Below, piece by piece: positions 1-8,400 of a stretch of 64,000 bases of DNA. A program made the translations under genes and the position numbers. The notes below the pieces were generated by a model. That model was not told the DNA's origin, did no database searches, and saw nothing but the letters and a program-made list of their open reading frames with translations. Within the stretch, counting starts at the first letter, position 1. Each line of letters begins with the position of its first letter. The stretch comes from Mechercharimyces sp. CAU 1602 (lineage in GTDB: Bacteria > Bacillota > Bacilli > Thermoactinomycetales > JANTPT01), in NCBI RefSeq assembly GCF_024753565.1, contig NZ_JANTPT010000001.1, forward strand, positions 1,321,969 to 1,385,968, written 5' to 3'.

Positions 1-137
1 GTACCGCCTTTACCTGGAGTCACACCTGCTACCACTTTGGTTCCATAGTCAAGAGCTTGCTTCGTATGGAATAGACCGTTAGCTCCTGTAATACCTTGCG
101 TAATCACTTTAGTATCTTTATTAATGAAAATGCTCAC
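1..137 (-). CDS. sucD: Succinyl-CoA synthetase alpha subunit, N-terminal part (cut by window edge)
   Basis: The frame opens with a GTG codon preceded by AAGGTGGG and begins [18 protein letters not shown], the typical SucD N-terminus leading into the CoA-binding Rossmann fold ([10 protein letters not shown], then GVTPGKGG). SucD carries the phosphorylated histidine and binds CoA, working with SucC in the TCA cycle. It starts 19 bases after sucC ends, so both are read from one transcript. Only the first 45 or so codons are inside the window. Family assignment is firm because of the adjoining sucC. Confidence 0.95.
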   Translation of the reverse strand, partial: MSIFINKDTKVITQGITGANGLFHTKQALDYGTKVVAGVTPGKGG

Positions 138-156
138 GGGTTTCCCACCTTTCTCC

Positions 157-1317
157 TTATTTCACGAGTGAAACAATTTTTTGTGCTGCGTCTGCCATCG
201 AGTCGGCTGCTTCAATCTTCAAACCAGACTCTTGTAAGATAGCTTTTCCTCTATCTACATTGGTTCCTTCTAGCCGAACCACAAGTGGTTTGTCAAGTCC
301 GATCTGCTTAGCTGCTTCTACCACACCATTGGCAATCACATCACACTTCATGATGCCACCAAAAATGTTGATTAAGATACCTTTTACATTTTCATCAGAT
401 AAAATAATTTTAAATGCTTCTGTTACTTTCTCAGTGGTAGCACCGCCCCCTACATCTAGGAAGTTAGCAGGATCTCCACCGTAGTGTTTAATAATATCCA
501 TTGTCGCCATCGCTAGACCTGCACCATTTACCATACAGCCAATGTTACCATCGAGCGCAATATAATTAAGGTCATACTTAGAAGCTTCGATCTCCTTCGG
601 ATCTTCTTCATCTAAATCGCGCAGTGCCAAAATATCTTTATGGCGGAAAAGAGCATTATCATCAAAATTCAACTTCGCATCAAGCGCCATGACACGGCCA
701 TCACCTGTGGTAATCAAAGGATTGATTTCTGCCAGAGATCCGTCTTTTTCGCTAAACGCTTGATAAAGACCCATCATAAATTTAGCTGCTCGATTTACTA
801 ATTCGCGTGGGATATTGATGTTATAAGCTAAGCGACGCGCTTGGAATGGAAGTAGCCCTACTGCCGGGTCAATGGACTCTTTAAAGATTTTTTCTGGATT
901 TGATTCCGCTACTTCTTCGATTTCCGTACCGCCCTCTTCAGAAGCCATCATGGTAATCTGACCGGTAGAGCGATCAACTACCATCCCGACGTAATATTCC
1001 TTTGCAATATCGCACCCTTCTTCTACCAAAAGGCGTTTCACTTCTTTCCCCTCTGGCCCGGTTTGATGGGTCACCAACACTTTACCAATTAATTCTTCTG
1101 CGATTGTCTTCACTTCGTCCAAGCTGCGAGCCAGTTTCACCCCGCCTGCTTTCCCACGTCCACCCGCATGGATTTGTGCTTTTACAACCCACAGTTCTCC
1201 GCCTAGTTCTTGCGCGCAAGCTACTGCTTCTTCAGGAGTAAAAGCAACTTTCCCTTTTGGAACATCAACACCATATTGCTTTAACACTTCTTTACCCTGG
1301 TACTCATGTACATTCAT
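157..1317 (-). CDS. sucC: Succinyl-CoA synthetase (ADP-forming) beta subunit
   Basis: Beta subunit of cytosolic succinyl-CoA synthetase, which interconverts succinyl-CoA plus ADP and succinate plus ATP in the TCA cycle. The 386 residues are the normal family length. The protein opens with [12 protein letters not shown], has the ATP-grasp loop [11 protein letters not shown] near residue 50, a Mg-site EINPLI near 198, and the C-terminal CoA-ligase fold with [10 protein letters not shown] near 320. It sits directly upstream of sucD. The start is set by homology (MNVHEYQ); the best Shine-Dalgarno is unusually far upstream, with a hairpin in between (see separate entry). Confidence 0.97.
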   Translation of the reverse strand: MNVHEYQGKEVLKQYGVDVPKGKVAFTPEEAVACAQELGGELWVVKAQIHAGGRGKAGGVKLARSLDEVKTIAEELIGKVLVTHQTGPEGKEVKRLLVEEGCDIAKEYYVGMVVDRSTGQITMMASEEGGTEIEEVAESNPEKIFKESIDPAVGLLPFQARRLAYNINIPRELVNRAAKFMMGLYQAFSEKDGSLAEINPLITTGDGRVMALDAKLNFDDNALFRHKDILALRDLDEEDPKEIEASKYDLNYIALDGNIGCMVNGAGLAMATMDIIKHYGGDPANFLDVGGGATTEKVTEAFKIILSDENVKGILINIFGGIMKCDVIANGVVEAAKQIGLDKPLVVRLEGTNVDRGKAILQESGLKIEAADSMADAAQKIVSLVK

Positions 1318-1323
1318 GGGATC

Positions 1324-1359
1324 GGCGCATCATAAAATCATGCGCCTCTACACCTCCTT
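1324..1359 (-). promoter_or_regulatory. sucC ribosome-binding site with hairpin between SD and start codon
   Basis: On the minus strand a strong SD (AAGGAGGTG, 1351-1359) is followed by a perfect 7-bp inverted repeat, GGCGCAT and ATGCGCC with a 9-base loop (1324-1346). The sucC ATG comes 6 bases after the hairpin. Linear SD-to-ATG spacing is about 37 bases, far too long. Folding the hairpin leaves about 12 bases, a workable distance. Inside the spacer lies a tiny frame (ATG ATT TTA TGA) at normal distance from the SD. Whether the hairpin bridges the gap or the mini-frame couples translation is inference. Confidence 0.6.
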
Positions 1360-1396
1360 CATACGAATCATCATTGGTCTTACTTTGTACACACAT

Positions 1397-1424
1397 AAAA
1401 AAGAGCCTTACCTTAATCAAGGCT
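1397..1424 (-). terminator. Intrinsic terminator overlapping the end of the upstream hypothetical gene
   Basis: On the minus strand AGCCTT and AAGGCT form a 6-bp stem with a 9-base loop, followed by C and six T. The TAA stop of the hypothetical membrane-anchored gene lies in the loop. It separates that gene from sucC. Confidence 0.75.
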
Positions 1425-2516
1425 AGCATACTCACGATAAAGGCCTGAACATTGATAGGATTTCCCAGCATATTGAAACGCATCCCTAAAAATGTGAAGA
1501 GGACGTTCCTGTTCAGCTAGTTGAAAGTATAGCGTAATCTGTGGAGATTGACCAGATACTTGGGCCGATGAGTTCGAACGGCATTCCTCCACTTTGCGCA
1601 AAACGCGTAACAAACGATCTTTCTCTTTCGTAGAGCCCAACTTCACCGCTTCTCTTTCTTTATCGGTGCGTTGCTTCGCTACCCACTGAAAAGTAAAGAG
1701 CGTACGTACATCATCTGCATTAAAAGAAGGAGTAGGTAGCCACTCTTCTAAAGTAGTGACTAATTTAGCATCCACTTTATAATCCATCCGCTCTGCTCCA
1801 TAGTGGAAACGTATTGTCGTTTTATCCAACACTTCTATCCGCTCTTCGGCCACAGGATTCCCACTGGATAAATGAATCTGAAAACGAGGAAAAGAAGGCT
1901 GATCCACGTTTTTAGTCTCCTCCTTCACAATCGCGGTCTGTAGCCGCTCAAGCAGCCGCTTACTTTCACCCTTAGAAAGTTCTTTTTTTTCACCAATATC
2001 CTCTGCTCTAACTTCCATCGTCAGTGATTGAGCCTGCAATACATCCAAAAAGCTTCTTGCTGCAACCTCGCGTAAGTTTTGGTATAGAGAACGTGCCGGC
2101 TCGCCCATAAAAAGAGTATGTTCATAAATGACCCCGCTTTGACCCACACGAAAGAGTAATGGCTCTTCATCCTTCAGTCTCACGATGAGAATATAAGGAT
2201 AGTCGGAAGAAAGATCCGTTTGCTCCACGCTACGTTGATCCTCACTAACCAACAGCTCTTCAATCAAACTTATGTAGGCAGCCCCGTCCAATGGAACTTC
2301 CCCACCCGTACGCGTCACCATGTGAACCGATTCCACCATCAAAGCTTGTCCCTCTTCAGGTGAAAGGGTAAGTGAGTCGATTGAAACACTGGTCTTAGGG
2401 TTTGTAGGTTCTGTCTTTGGTCGAAAAACAGGGTCCCATTGAACGGTAAACGAAATGATCGATGTCACAATGAGCACGCCAATCAACACCCAAAACATTC
2501 GATACCGCTTAAACAC
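1413..2516 (-). CDS. Hypothetical membrane-anchored protein with three repeated modules
   Basis: I do not recognise this 367-residue protein. It has one N-terminal membrane segment (residues about 7-25, FWVLIGVLIVTSIISF), so most of it should face outside the membrane. The exposed part seems to hold three similar units, each a helical stretch then a beta-hairpin-like segment: YPYILIVRLKDEEPLLFR (about 127), FPRFQIHLSSGNPVAEER (about 215) and SPQITLYFQLAEQERPLH (about 328). There is no lipobox. The start is GTG, with GGGATGAGATAGG upstream; an in-frame ATG at codon 7 is possible. It is read toward sucC but has its own terminator. Confidence 0.6.
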   Translation of the reverse strand: MFKRYRMFWVLIGVLIVTSIISFTVQWDPVFRPKTEPTNPKTSVSIDSLTLSPEEGQALMVESVHMVTRTGGEVPLDGAAYISLIEELLVSEDQRSVEQTDLSSDYPYILIVRLKDEEPLLFRVGQSGVIYEHTLFMGEPARSLYQNLREVAARSFLDVLQAQSLTMEVRAEDIGEKKELSKGESKRLLERLQTAIVKEETKNVDQPSFPRFQIHLSSGNPVAEERIEVLDKTTIRFHYGAERMDYKVDAKLVTTLEEWLPTPSFNADDVRTLFTFQWVAKQRTDKEREAVKLGSTKEKDRLLRVLRKVEECRSNSSAQVSGQSPQITLYFQLAEQERPLHIFRDAFQYAGKSYQCSGLYREYASLD

Positions 2517-2546
2517 CCTATCTCATCCCTTCGCACGTGCAAACCA

Positions 2547-2580
2547 AAGGGCTGACCTAAAAGCTCAGCCCTTGATTTTT
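2547..2580. terminator. Terminator-like hairpin between two minus-strand genes
   Basis: AAGGGCTGA and TCAGCCCTT form a perfect 9-bp stem with a 9-base loop. The better T-run (GATTTTT) is on the plus side, but the hairpin lies just after the stop of the small minus-strand gene at 2591, so it may end that transcript or work in both directions. Confidence 0.55.
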
Positions 2581-2590
2581 AACACACGGT

Positions 2591-2722
2591 TTATACGAAA
2601 AATTCCAGCACGGTAGCAACGACTGCCATGCCAAAAAATACGGCGAACCATAAAACCGTGAATTTAACCATATCGAGAAAATCATTTTCATGCTCTTTTG
2701 TCTTCGTATTATTCACTGCCAC
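2591..2722 (-). CDS. Small membrane protein, 43 residues (YqzM-like shape)
   Basis: A short frame with a strong ribosome-binding site (GAGGAGGGG, about 6 bases before the GTG start). It encodes 43 residues: a charged N-terminus (NNTKTKEHENDFLDMVKF) and one long hydrophobic helix (about 21-43) ending at the C-terminus. The layout, including an acidic DFLDM segment before the helix, resembles the YqzM family of small Bacillales membrane proteins, but I recognise this only by shape. A second in-frame GTG two codons later is possible. A hairpin follows the stop. Confidence 0.55.
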   Translation of the reverse strand: MAVNNTKTKEHENDFLDMVKFTVLWFAVFFGMAVVATVLEFFV

Positions 2723-2934
2723 TGGTACCCCTCCTCGCTGTCCCATACTCCGTCTATAGACTGCTGTACCTTCTCACGGTTAAGTATAGCATGCTTTGTG
2801 GCTCGCGAAAATACCACACCTTTTTGTGTCAAATTGCCTCCACATTCGCACTTACCCACCCCGCTCAGGTATCATTTCTCACTTATTGTAAATAATCGTA
2901 AGAAAAGTGGATCTCACTCAAGGAGGTTCTTCCG

Positions 2935-3405
2935 ATGACTACTCGTTCTAAACAATGGCTTTATCTCCTGTTCGCCTTTACCTGTGTATTACTAGGAATG
3001 TGTATTCTCCTTCCCATACCGTGGCTCGGCGGTGAAACCGTAATGGAACAGATGACAGAAGAAGCAAGTACGACTTCACTTGACGACCAACAAGAATATC
3101 ATTTGACAACAGTCGAATATACAACCTATATCGATGAGAAAAAAGTGGAGGTTTATCGCTTTGAACCTGGAACAATCGTCGTCAATCAAGGAGACGAGGT
3201 TGTTCTTCGCCTGCACGGCATTCATGGTAAACAGCACGAGTTTACGCTCGAACATTACAACATTGATGGAACAGTCACAAAAGGAAAGGAAACCACTATC
3301 TCTTTTACTGCAGACACACCTGGTACCTTTCGATTAACATGCCACACCCACACATCAGCAAACCAAATTCCCATGGTCAGCTATATTACCGTAGTAAAAA
3401 AATAG
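2935..3405 (+). CDS. Membrane-anchored cupredoxin-domain protein
   Basis: 156 residues: an N-terminal membrane anchor (about 8-28), an acidic linker (about 35-55), then a cupredoxin-like beta sandwich to the end. Lines such as FEPGTIVVNQGDEVVLRL, FTADTPGTFRLTC and the final TCHTHTSANQIPMV match the plastocyanin/nitrous-oxide-reductase-type Cupredoxin_1 fold. Likely copper ligands are a His in the HGIHGKQHEF stretch plus the Cys, His and Met of CHTHTSANQIPM. It should bind copper outside the membrane and carry electrons or buffer copper. The spacing is not the classical CuA motif, so the metal site is inferred. AAGGAGG lies 8 bases before the ATG. Confidence 0.75.
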   Translation: MTTRSKQWLYLLFAFTCVLLGMCILLPIPWLGGETVMEQMTEEASTTSLDDQQEYHLTTVEYTTYIDEKKVEVYRFEPGTIVVNQGDEVVLRLHGIHGKQHEFTLEHYNIDGTVTKGKETTISFTADTPGTFRLTCHTHTSANQIPMVSYITVVKK

Positions 3406-3419
3406 CCACCTCCTTCAAT

Positions 3420-3443
3420 AGCAGGGAACATCCGTTTCCTGCT
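3420..3443 (+). terminator. Hairpin after the cupredoxin gene
   Basis: AGCAGGGAA and TTTCCTGCT pair over 9 bp (one G-T) with a 6-base loop, 15 bases after the stop codon. The following run is C/T-rich rather than pure T, so termination strength is uncertain. Confidence 0.5.
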
Positions 3444-3481
3444 GCCTTCCATAGTGTAAGAAAAAATGAAATCATCATACA

Positions 3482-3511
3482 TTGACAGAAATAATCTTTT
3501 TTTAATACAAT
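3482..3511 (+). promoter_or_regulatory. Sigma-A promoter for the 138-residue hypothetical gene
   Basis: TTGACA (3482-3487) and TACAAT (3506-3511) are separated by 18 bases, 32 bases upstream of the start at 3543. The -35 is a perfect consensus match. Confidence 0.7.
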
Positions 3512-3542
3512 TTCAATAAACCAGTTTACTAGGGAGGTTTGT

Positions 3543-3959
3543 ATGAATATACGATTTGGTACAAGTCATCAATATGTATTTATACATGAAAATGTAAAAC
3601 ATTTACTCCTCATATGGGAAAAGGAGACGAAAAAACAGCTATTTATTGTGATTGAAGAAGACCACGATGGCGATCTCACGCTAACACACCCGGGACAACT
3701 GTACGAAGAGATGGTACTAGATGACCTCGATTCACTCTTTTTTCAAACTCTTATAACCACTGATAAAGCAATTCAAGCGGTTTTAGGAGCTACTTTCCAC
3801 TTTGAAGGACATCTTGTTGGTATGTACTATGAACGCAACGTGGATCACCCCACCATCTCCTTTTTCTACATTGAAGATGGAGTATTAATCGATATTCCCG
3901 AGCACGAGTATGAACCAGTGGCCCAAGCTTTTCTAAACAAATTCCCTGAATACGCCTAA
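3543..3959 (+). CDS. Hypothetical cytosolic protein, 138 residues
   Basis: Not recognised. The protein is acidic, lacks a signal peptide or membrane segment, and seems to be a compact alpha/beta domain: a strand pair (QYVFIHENVKHLLLIW), EEDHDGDLTLTHPG, a helix (DSLFFQTLITTDKAIQAVL), then FYIEDGVLIDIPEHEYE and an amphipathic helix at the C-terminus. The repeated I-E/D-x-D-G pattern recalls DUF1292-type proteins, but I would not assign it. AGGGAGG precedes the ATG. It has its own promoter, so it is a real gene. Confidence 0.65.
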   Translation: MNIRFGTSHQYVFIHENVKHLLLIWEKETKKQLFIVIEEDHDGDLTLTHPGQLYEEMVLDDLDSLFFQTLITTDKAIQAVLGATFHFEGHLVGMYYERNVDHPTISFFYIEDGVLIDIPEHEYEPVAQAFLNKFPEYA

Positions 3960-4041
3960 CTTTCTCGTATTTATGTACAGACACTATCTGCTCCATAGCT
4001 GAATAGCCTATATAAGAAACTTGCTGACAGGAGGCTCTTTT

Positions 4042-5322
4042 ATGCAGATAGTGGTTGTCCGTCCCGGGGAATCGATCTGGGCGATTGCCAATCGTTTCGG
4101 TGTTTCCCCCAATGTGATCATTGACATTAATCAACTAGCAGATTCAACGAGATTGGTACCAGGCCAAGCGCTCGTCATTCCTAACTCGACTGGATATCAC
4201 ATTATTCAATCAGGCGAAAGTATTTGGGCTTTAGCTGGAAGATACGGTGTGACCGTCGATCAACTATTACAAGCTAATCCGGAAATTAATCCGATGCAAC
4301 TAACCGTAGGCACCCGTATAAAAATACCTTCAGAACCCAAACCCACCATCGAAACGAACGGTTATCTCGAGCCAAAAGGCACTGAGCGAGACGCTAAAAT
4401 TGTAAAAGAAGATGCATCTGCACTCACTTACTTTAGTCTGTTCAGCTATCAAGTAAAAAAAGATGGTAGCCTTACTCCACCTAAAGATGAAAAAGCCCTA
4501 AGCGCCATTCAGGAAACGAACTCAATGCCTATGATGGTGCTCACCAACTTCACCGAAGGTAATTTTTCTCCTGATATTACCCGCTCCATCTTTACCGATA
4601 ACGAGCGCATCAACAAGTTAATCGACTCTGTCTTAGCCACGATGAAAAGCAAAGGATATGGAGCTCTCAATATTGACTTTGAACGCATTTATCCAGATGA
4701 CCGTGAACTTTACAATGCCTTTTTACGCAAAATCGCCACGCGAGTTCGTCAAGCTGGCTACTTGATCTCCACCGCACTTGCACCGAAAAAAAGCGCAGAA
4801 CAAACAGGTCCATGGTATAGTGCACATGACTATGCAGCCCATGGACAAATCGTAGATTTCGTTATTCTAATGACATATGAATGGGGCTGGTCTGGAGGAC
4901 CTCCCATGGCAGTCTCCCCTCTTCCACAAGTAGAGGAGGTAGTAAAGTATGCACTTTCTGTCATGCCCGCCGATAAAATTATGATGAGCGCCCCCCTCTA
5001 TGGATATGACTGGACACTCCCTTATAAAAAAGGGGGGGACTTTGCGCCTCTTGTCGATCCACAAGAAGCAATCCAAATCGCCTGGAAACGAGGAGCTGTC
5101 ATCCAATACGACACCGAAGCGCAAGCGCCTTATTATAACTACTACGATGACGCTGGTAAGAAACATGTCGTATGGTTTGAAGATGCACGCAGTATCCAAG
5201 CCAAGTATAAACTGATCAAACAATGGAAGCTGCGTGGTATCAGCTACTGGGTACTAGGAAACGACTTCCCTCAAAGCTGGGCTCTTCTCCAAAGCGAATT
5301 TAACATTAAAAAGTTACGCTAA
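4042..5322 (+). CDS. LysM / glycoside hydrolase 18 spore-cortex N-acetylglucosaminidase (SleL/YaaH-like)
   Basis: About 427 residues. Two N-terminal LysM domains (about 1-45 and 50-95, VVRPGESIWAIANRFGV and HIIQSGESIWALAGRYGV) bind peptidoglycan. They are followed by a GH18 TIM barrel (about 105-425). The GH18 signature appears as GALNIDFERI, where the Glu is the expected acid/base. The arrangement and length match SleL/YaaH, which cut spore cortex peptidoglycan during germination. The absence of a signal peptide is normal for spore-coat-deposited SleL. The start is the ATG after GACAGGAGG; a TTG seven codons earlier lies over that SD and is unlikely. Confidence 0.88.
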   Translation: MQIVVVRPGESIWAIANRFGVSPNVIIDINQLADSTRLVPGQALVIPNSTGYHIIQSGESIWALAGRYGVTVDQLLQANPEINPMQLTVGTRIKIPSEPKPTIETNGYLEPKGTERDAKIVKEDASALTYFSLFSYQVKKDGSLTPPKDEKALSAIQETNSMPMMVLTNFTEGNFSPDITRSIFTDNERINKLIDSVLATMKSKGYGALNIDFERIYPDDRELYNAFLRKIATRVRQAGYLISTALAPKKSAEQTGPWYSAHDYAAHGQIVDFVILMTYEWGWSGGPPMAVSPLPQVEEVVKYALSVMPADKIMMSAPLYGYDWTLPYKKGGDFAPLVDPQEAIQIAWKRGAVIQYDTEAQAPYYNYYDDAGKKHVVWFEDARSIQAKYKLIKQWKLRGISYWVLGNDFPQSWALLQSEFNIKKLR

Positions 5323-5367
5323 ACCACTACACCCCCTAGTCGACCCAGACTAGGGGGTGTAGTGGTT
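5322..5367. terminator. Bidirectional 20-bp hairpin between convergent genes
   Basis: A perfect 20-bp inverted repeat with a 6-base loop (5322-5341 and 5348-5367; core CCCCCTAGTC / GACTAGGGGG). It lies between the convergent sleL-like gene and the reductase gene, with both stop codons touching or almost touching its ends. There is no T-run. Confidence 0.75.
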
Positions 5368-5369
5368 CG

Positions 5370-6020
5370 TTAAGCTAATTTTGCCAGTGCGGTCTGCACT
5401 TCTTCATTTCCAGAAAATAAGTCAAACGAATGGCGGAAAGTACCCGGAGCCTCCAAGGATTCTACTGCCGTCAGGGCCACATCAGCCCGTGGAATCGAAT
5501 CTGTACGATACTCCAACGAGGGAGCAATCACAATCTTACCCGTACCCTTCTCGTCCGAAAGGCGTCCGGGGCGAAGGATCGTATAATTGATCCCTTTTGT
5601 TCGTAAGTGCTTATCGGCCGCCGATTTAGCGCGCAAATAATGCTTCATCGCATCAGAAGTTGCCGCTTCTGGCTGGTCTGCTTTAATAGAGCTAATCATA
5701 ATAAAGCGATCCACCCCATATTGCTCCGCTAAATCTGCTGCTTTCTTCGCCCCTTCCTGATCAATAGCCGTCGTTTTATCTAAACCGGTATGAGCACCCG
5801 AGCCAGCCGTAAAAATGATTGCATCTGCCCCATCAATAGCATGACTAAAATCCTGCTCCAAATCAGCTATTACCGGTGTCGCTCCCAAATTTATAAAAAA
5901 AGAGGCCTGTTCTTCTTTACGGATCATCGCCCGTACCTCATGATTTCGTTCAAGTAATGTTCTCACAATCTCTCGACCAATATTCCCATTGGCACCAATT
6001 ACAGTGATGTTCAAGATCAT
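5370..6020 (-). CDS. NAD(P)-binding atypical short-chain dehydrogenase (YhfK/NmrA-like)
   Basis: 216 residues forming one Rossmann domain. The nucleotide-binding loop VIGANGNIGREIV is at residues 7-19; AIIFTAGSG (about 70) and MISSIKAD (about 107) follow, with a YLRAKSAADKHLR segment that carries the Tyr-x-x-x-Lys-like position in shifted form. LRPGRLSD (about 147) is typical of the YhfK/NmrA branch, often annotated as NAD(P)H-binding or epimerase-like. Substrate unknown. AAAGGGG precedes the ATG. Confidence 0.85.
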   Translation of the reverse strand: MILNITVIGANGNIGREIVRTLLERNHEVRAMIRKEEQASFFINLGATPVIADLEQDFSHAIDGADAIIFTAGSGAHTGLDKTTAIDQEGAKKAADLAEQYGVDRFIMISSIKADQPEAATSDAMKHYLRAKSAADKHLRTKGINYTILRPGRLSDEKGTGKIVIAPSLEYRTDSIPRADVALTAVESLEAPGTFRHSFDLFSGNEEVQTALAKLA

Positions 6021-6107
6021 TCTACCCCTTTCTCTGTGTTTGCTTCACTCCCTTTCGTTTTTCCCTACCCGTATATTGGTTAAACACGTATGCCCTAATG
6101 CCCCTTC

Positions 6108-6344
6108 CTACGGACGTTGTATAAAGTTGGCTTCCCGCACAAGCCTCCTGTGCTTCCTAAGATGTTCCTGGAGTAACATCCACTGAGAAGGGATCGCCTC
6201 ATAGTGACCTGCCTCCTGCGCGCGTCGCAATTCTTTTTTCAATGGAGCTACATGATTACTAAAATACCAATCACTTTCCTTTATCATCTTCTTTTTTGGG
6301 GAACCTTGGGCTTTTGAGGGGGTTTGTTTCTTTTTCTTAGTCAT
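6108..6344 (-). CDS. Hypothetical small basic protein
   Basis: 78 residues, rich in Lys and Arg, with no membrane segment. The N-terminus is a Lys/Ser/Pro tail (TKKKKQTPSKAQGSPKKK), followed by a helical Trp- and His-containing region (WYFSNHVAPLKKELRRAQEA, then a second helix with HLRKHRRLVREANF). Such composition fits a nucleic-acid-associated or ribosome-associated small protein, but that is guesswork. The ATG at 6344 has AGAAAGGGTGA at good distance; a GTG three codons earlier would overlap that SD. It sits between a terminator and the reductase gene. Confidence 0.55.
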   Translation of the reverse strand: MTKKKKQTPSKAQGSPKKKMIKESDWYFSNHVAPLKKELRRAQEAGHYEAIPSQWMLLQEHLRKHRRLVREANFIQRP

Positions 6345-6416
6345 GCTCTTCACCCTTTCTACCTGTGTCTATTAATCATATGCGTCTTCTAAGTAAAAGT
6401 TGTCCCCCTCCCCCAT

Positions 6417-6451
6417 CACAAAAGCCCCTCGCATCGCGAGGGGCTTTTGTG
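6417..6451. terminator. Strong bidirectional terminator after the lipase gene
   Basis: Perfect 16-bp stem (CACAAAAGCCCCTCGC and its complement) with a 3-base loop. It contains a T-run on each side of the GC-rich core, so it works for the minus-strand lipase gene ending at 6473 and could also act in the other direction. Confidence 0.85.
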
Positions 6452-6472
6452 ATTTAACTATAGAAAACTTTC

Positions 6473-8194
6473 TTATTTACTCACACCAACAGAACGAACA
6501 AGTGTCCGCTTAAACGGTTCACCATTTTTAAGTTTGCCTTCGATGTTAATTGTAACGTTATAAGAGCCAGATTTCTTCTTCGCAGTAAACGTACCATCAT
6601 AGCTTCCCTGCTTGCGATTTTTCTTCAGCTTTTTTTCTTCTTTCTTCTGTTTAGATTGCTGCTTATTCTGATCAACATCCACAATCTTCATATCTATCTT
6701 AATAGAGTCTTGATCAAACTTCTCTGGATTCTTCAATTCTATTTCGACTGGGATATCCCCTTCTCCTTCAGAAGTAGCAATATCAACTGAAGCTGTTTCT
6801 TCACCATCAAATGCGACCATCATGAAGTATGCATCATCTGATTTGCTCTTCATCTGCACCTTCCACGCCCCTGCCTCAGGCTTGGCTACCTTAAAGGCCT
6901 GAATAGTAGCTTCGTTAAAGAACTCTTTCCCTTCACCGGCAGAATAGACGCTACTCTTCTTGGTATATACTTTACCTGATGGTGAAATCAACTTGATTTT
7001 CACCTTATTCTTACTCATCACCTGGAAAACGGCTTCATCAACATCAGATTGAACAGCCACTTCTTCTACTACCGTGGCTTTCTTTTTCAATTCCCCACCT
7101 TGTAGATACTGCTCGCCACGTTCTTCCATCCCCGTTGCAGACTCTGAACTCACCTCATTTGCAGACGCCTTGCTGCCTGCCAAGCTCATAACTTTCTTTT
7201 CTGCCTTCCATTGCATGGCATTATCAAAAGATACGAGAGAAGCTGGATCATCAACAACGGACTCAATACGAGAAAATACCTTCTTACCTTCCGTGATAGA
7301 GTAATGATTTAGATCATCATCAGTAAAGAGATGCTTACCATTCATCAGTTTTGTACTCCACACGTTTACAGCGCCATCATTGGAACCATAGGAGCGTAAG
7401 TAAGCTCCTGCCAACCATAGCGAACTTCCAAAGGAACCCCAATCTTTACCTGCTACAGTGAAATACTCATTTTCGTTCACATCTTCATCAACGTCTGTAC
7501 GCTTACGAAATTGATCCATTTCCGCTGTTTGCAAAGAGTAAGTTCCATCTGACTGCATCCCGATAACATCTGCCAACCAACCTGCATACCAGCTATACGA
7601 AAGATTGGCTAAGTGAGAACCTTTATGCGGGGATGCCAAAGTAACGACGTTATCAACATAGTAATCAGCATTATAATGAATTAAAGCAGTCTGCGAATCG
7701 ATCCCGCCCTTACTGTGAGCAACAATATTTACTTTTTTTCCATAAAAATCAGAGATCTGTTGCAATTGCTCTGCAAGAATGCGTCCATTATCCCATTGAG
7801 CCGCAGCATACTTATCGCCTGCAGCATCATACAACTGTACAAAGGCTGTTTGGTAACCCTCTTCCCGCGCCACATCATACATATTCCCTGAACCTTCTAA
7901 CCAAGTAGTGGCGTTCGATCCCAATCCTTGAACAAAAACGATTGGCGATTTCTTTTCATCCACATTATTTGGTGACTCTCCTACGTACCACGTTCCTGGA
8001 ATTAATCCTGTCTCCGTTTTATTTTCCCAAGAAGCAATCTCATCTGCTGACAAAACGTTCCCTTTTTCAACCAATTGCTCTAACAGTGAAAAGTCGATCT
8101 TGTCGCTCCCTTTACCTGCCCATGCTACCGGGGATGGAAGCGCTACCACAAATAAAATTACCAAAGCTAGCAGCAGACGTGACGCCTGTCTCAA
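6473..8194 (-). CDS. Secreted alpha/beta hydrolase (lipase-like), paralogue 1
   Basis: About 573 residues. A Sec signal peptide (LLLALVILFVVALPSPVAWA) leads into a mature alpha/beta-hydrolase domain with FVQGLGSNATTW (oxyanion region, about 85) and the nucleophile elbow AHSKGG (about 160). An Asp (SNDGAVNVWS) and a His (DDLNHYSITEGKKVF) complete a plausible triad. The AxSxG elbow is usual in Bacillus secreted lipases. The C-terminal 250 residues form beta-rich domains of unknown role. The TTG start is preferred because AAAGGAGTGG lies 9 bases upstream; a TTG ten codons earlier has none. A close paralogue begins at 20225 on the other strand. Confidence 0.82.
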   Translation of the reverse strand: MRQASRLLLALVILFVVALPSPVAWAGKGSDKIDFSLLEQLVEKGNVLSADEIASWENKTETGLIPGTWYVGESPNNVDEKKSPIVFVQGLGSNATTWLEGSGNMYDVAREEGYQTAFVQLYDAAGDKYAAAQWDNGRILAEQLQQISDFYGKKVNIVAHSKGGIDSQTALIHYNADYYVDNVVTLASPHKGSHLANLSYSWYAGWLADVIGMQSDGTYSLQTAEMDQFRKRTDVDEDVNENEYFTVAGKDWGSFGSSLWLAGAYLRSYGSNDGAVNVWSTKLMNGKHLFTDDDLNHYSITEGKKVFSRIESVVDDPASLVSFDNAMQWKAEKKVMSLAGSKASANEVSSESATGMEERGEQYLQGGELKKKATVVEEVAVQSDVDEAVFQVMSKNKVKIKLISPSGKVYTKKSSVYSAGEGKEFFNEATIQAFKVAKPEAGAWKVQMKSKSDDAYFMMVAFDGEETASVDIATSEGEGDIPVEIELKNPEKFDQDSIKIDMKIVDVDQNKQQSKQKKEEKKLKKNRKQGSYDGTFTAKKKSGSYNVTINIEGKLKNGEPFKRTLVRSVGVSK

Positions 8195-8325
8195 AACGAC
8201 CCACTCCTTTAAACATAATCGCAAAGTTTGTTAGTACAAACTCTATTATATTAGATATTTTATAAAAATACTAGAGTATTTTTTGACATAACACAAAAAA
8301 TTGCAAGTTAACATCAGCTGCATAA

Positions 8326-8362
8326 AAAGCCATCCGTATATATCTTTTATACGGATGGCTTT
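8326..8362. terminator. Terminator of the neutral protease gene
   Basis: Perfect 15-bp stem (AAAGCCATCCGTATA and complement) with a 7-base loop and T-runs on both sides, 38 bases after the protease stop codon. It is positioned to end the minus-strand protease transcript before the lipase promoter region. Confidence 0.85.
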
Positions 8363-8400
8363 TCTCTCTCTCTAGATCGATATAATGTTTGGTCCCTATT

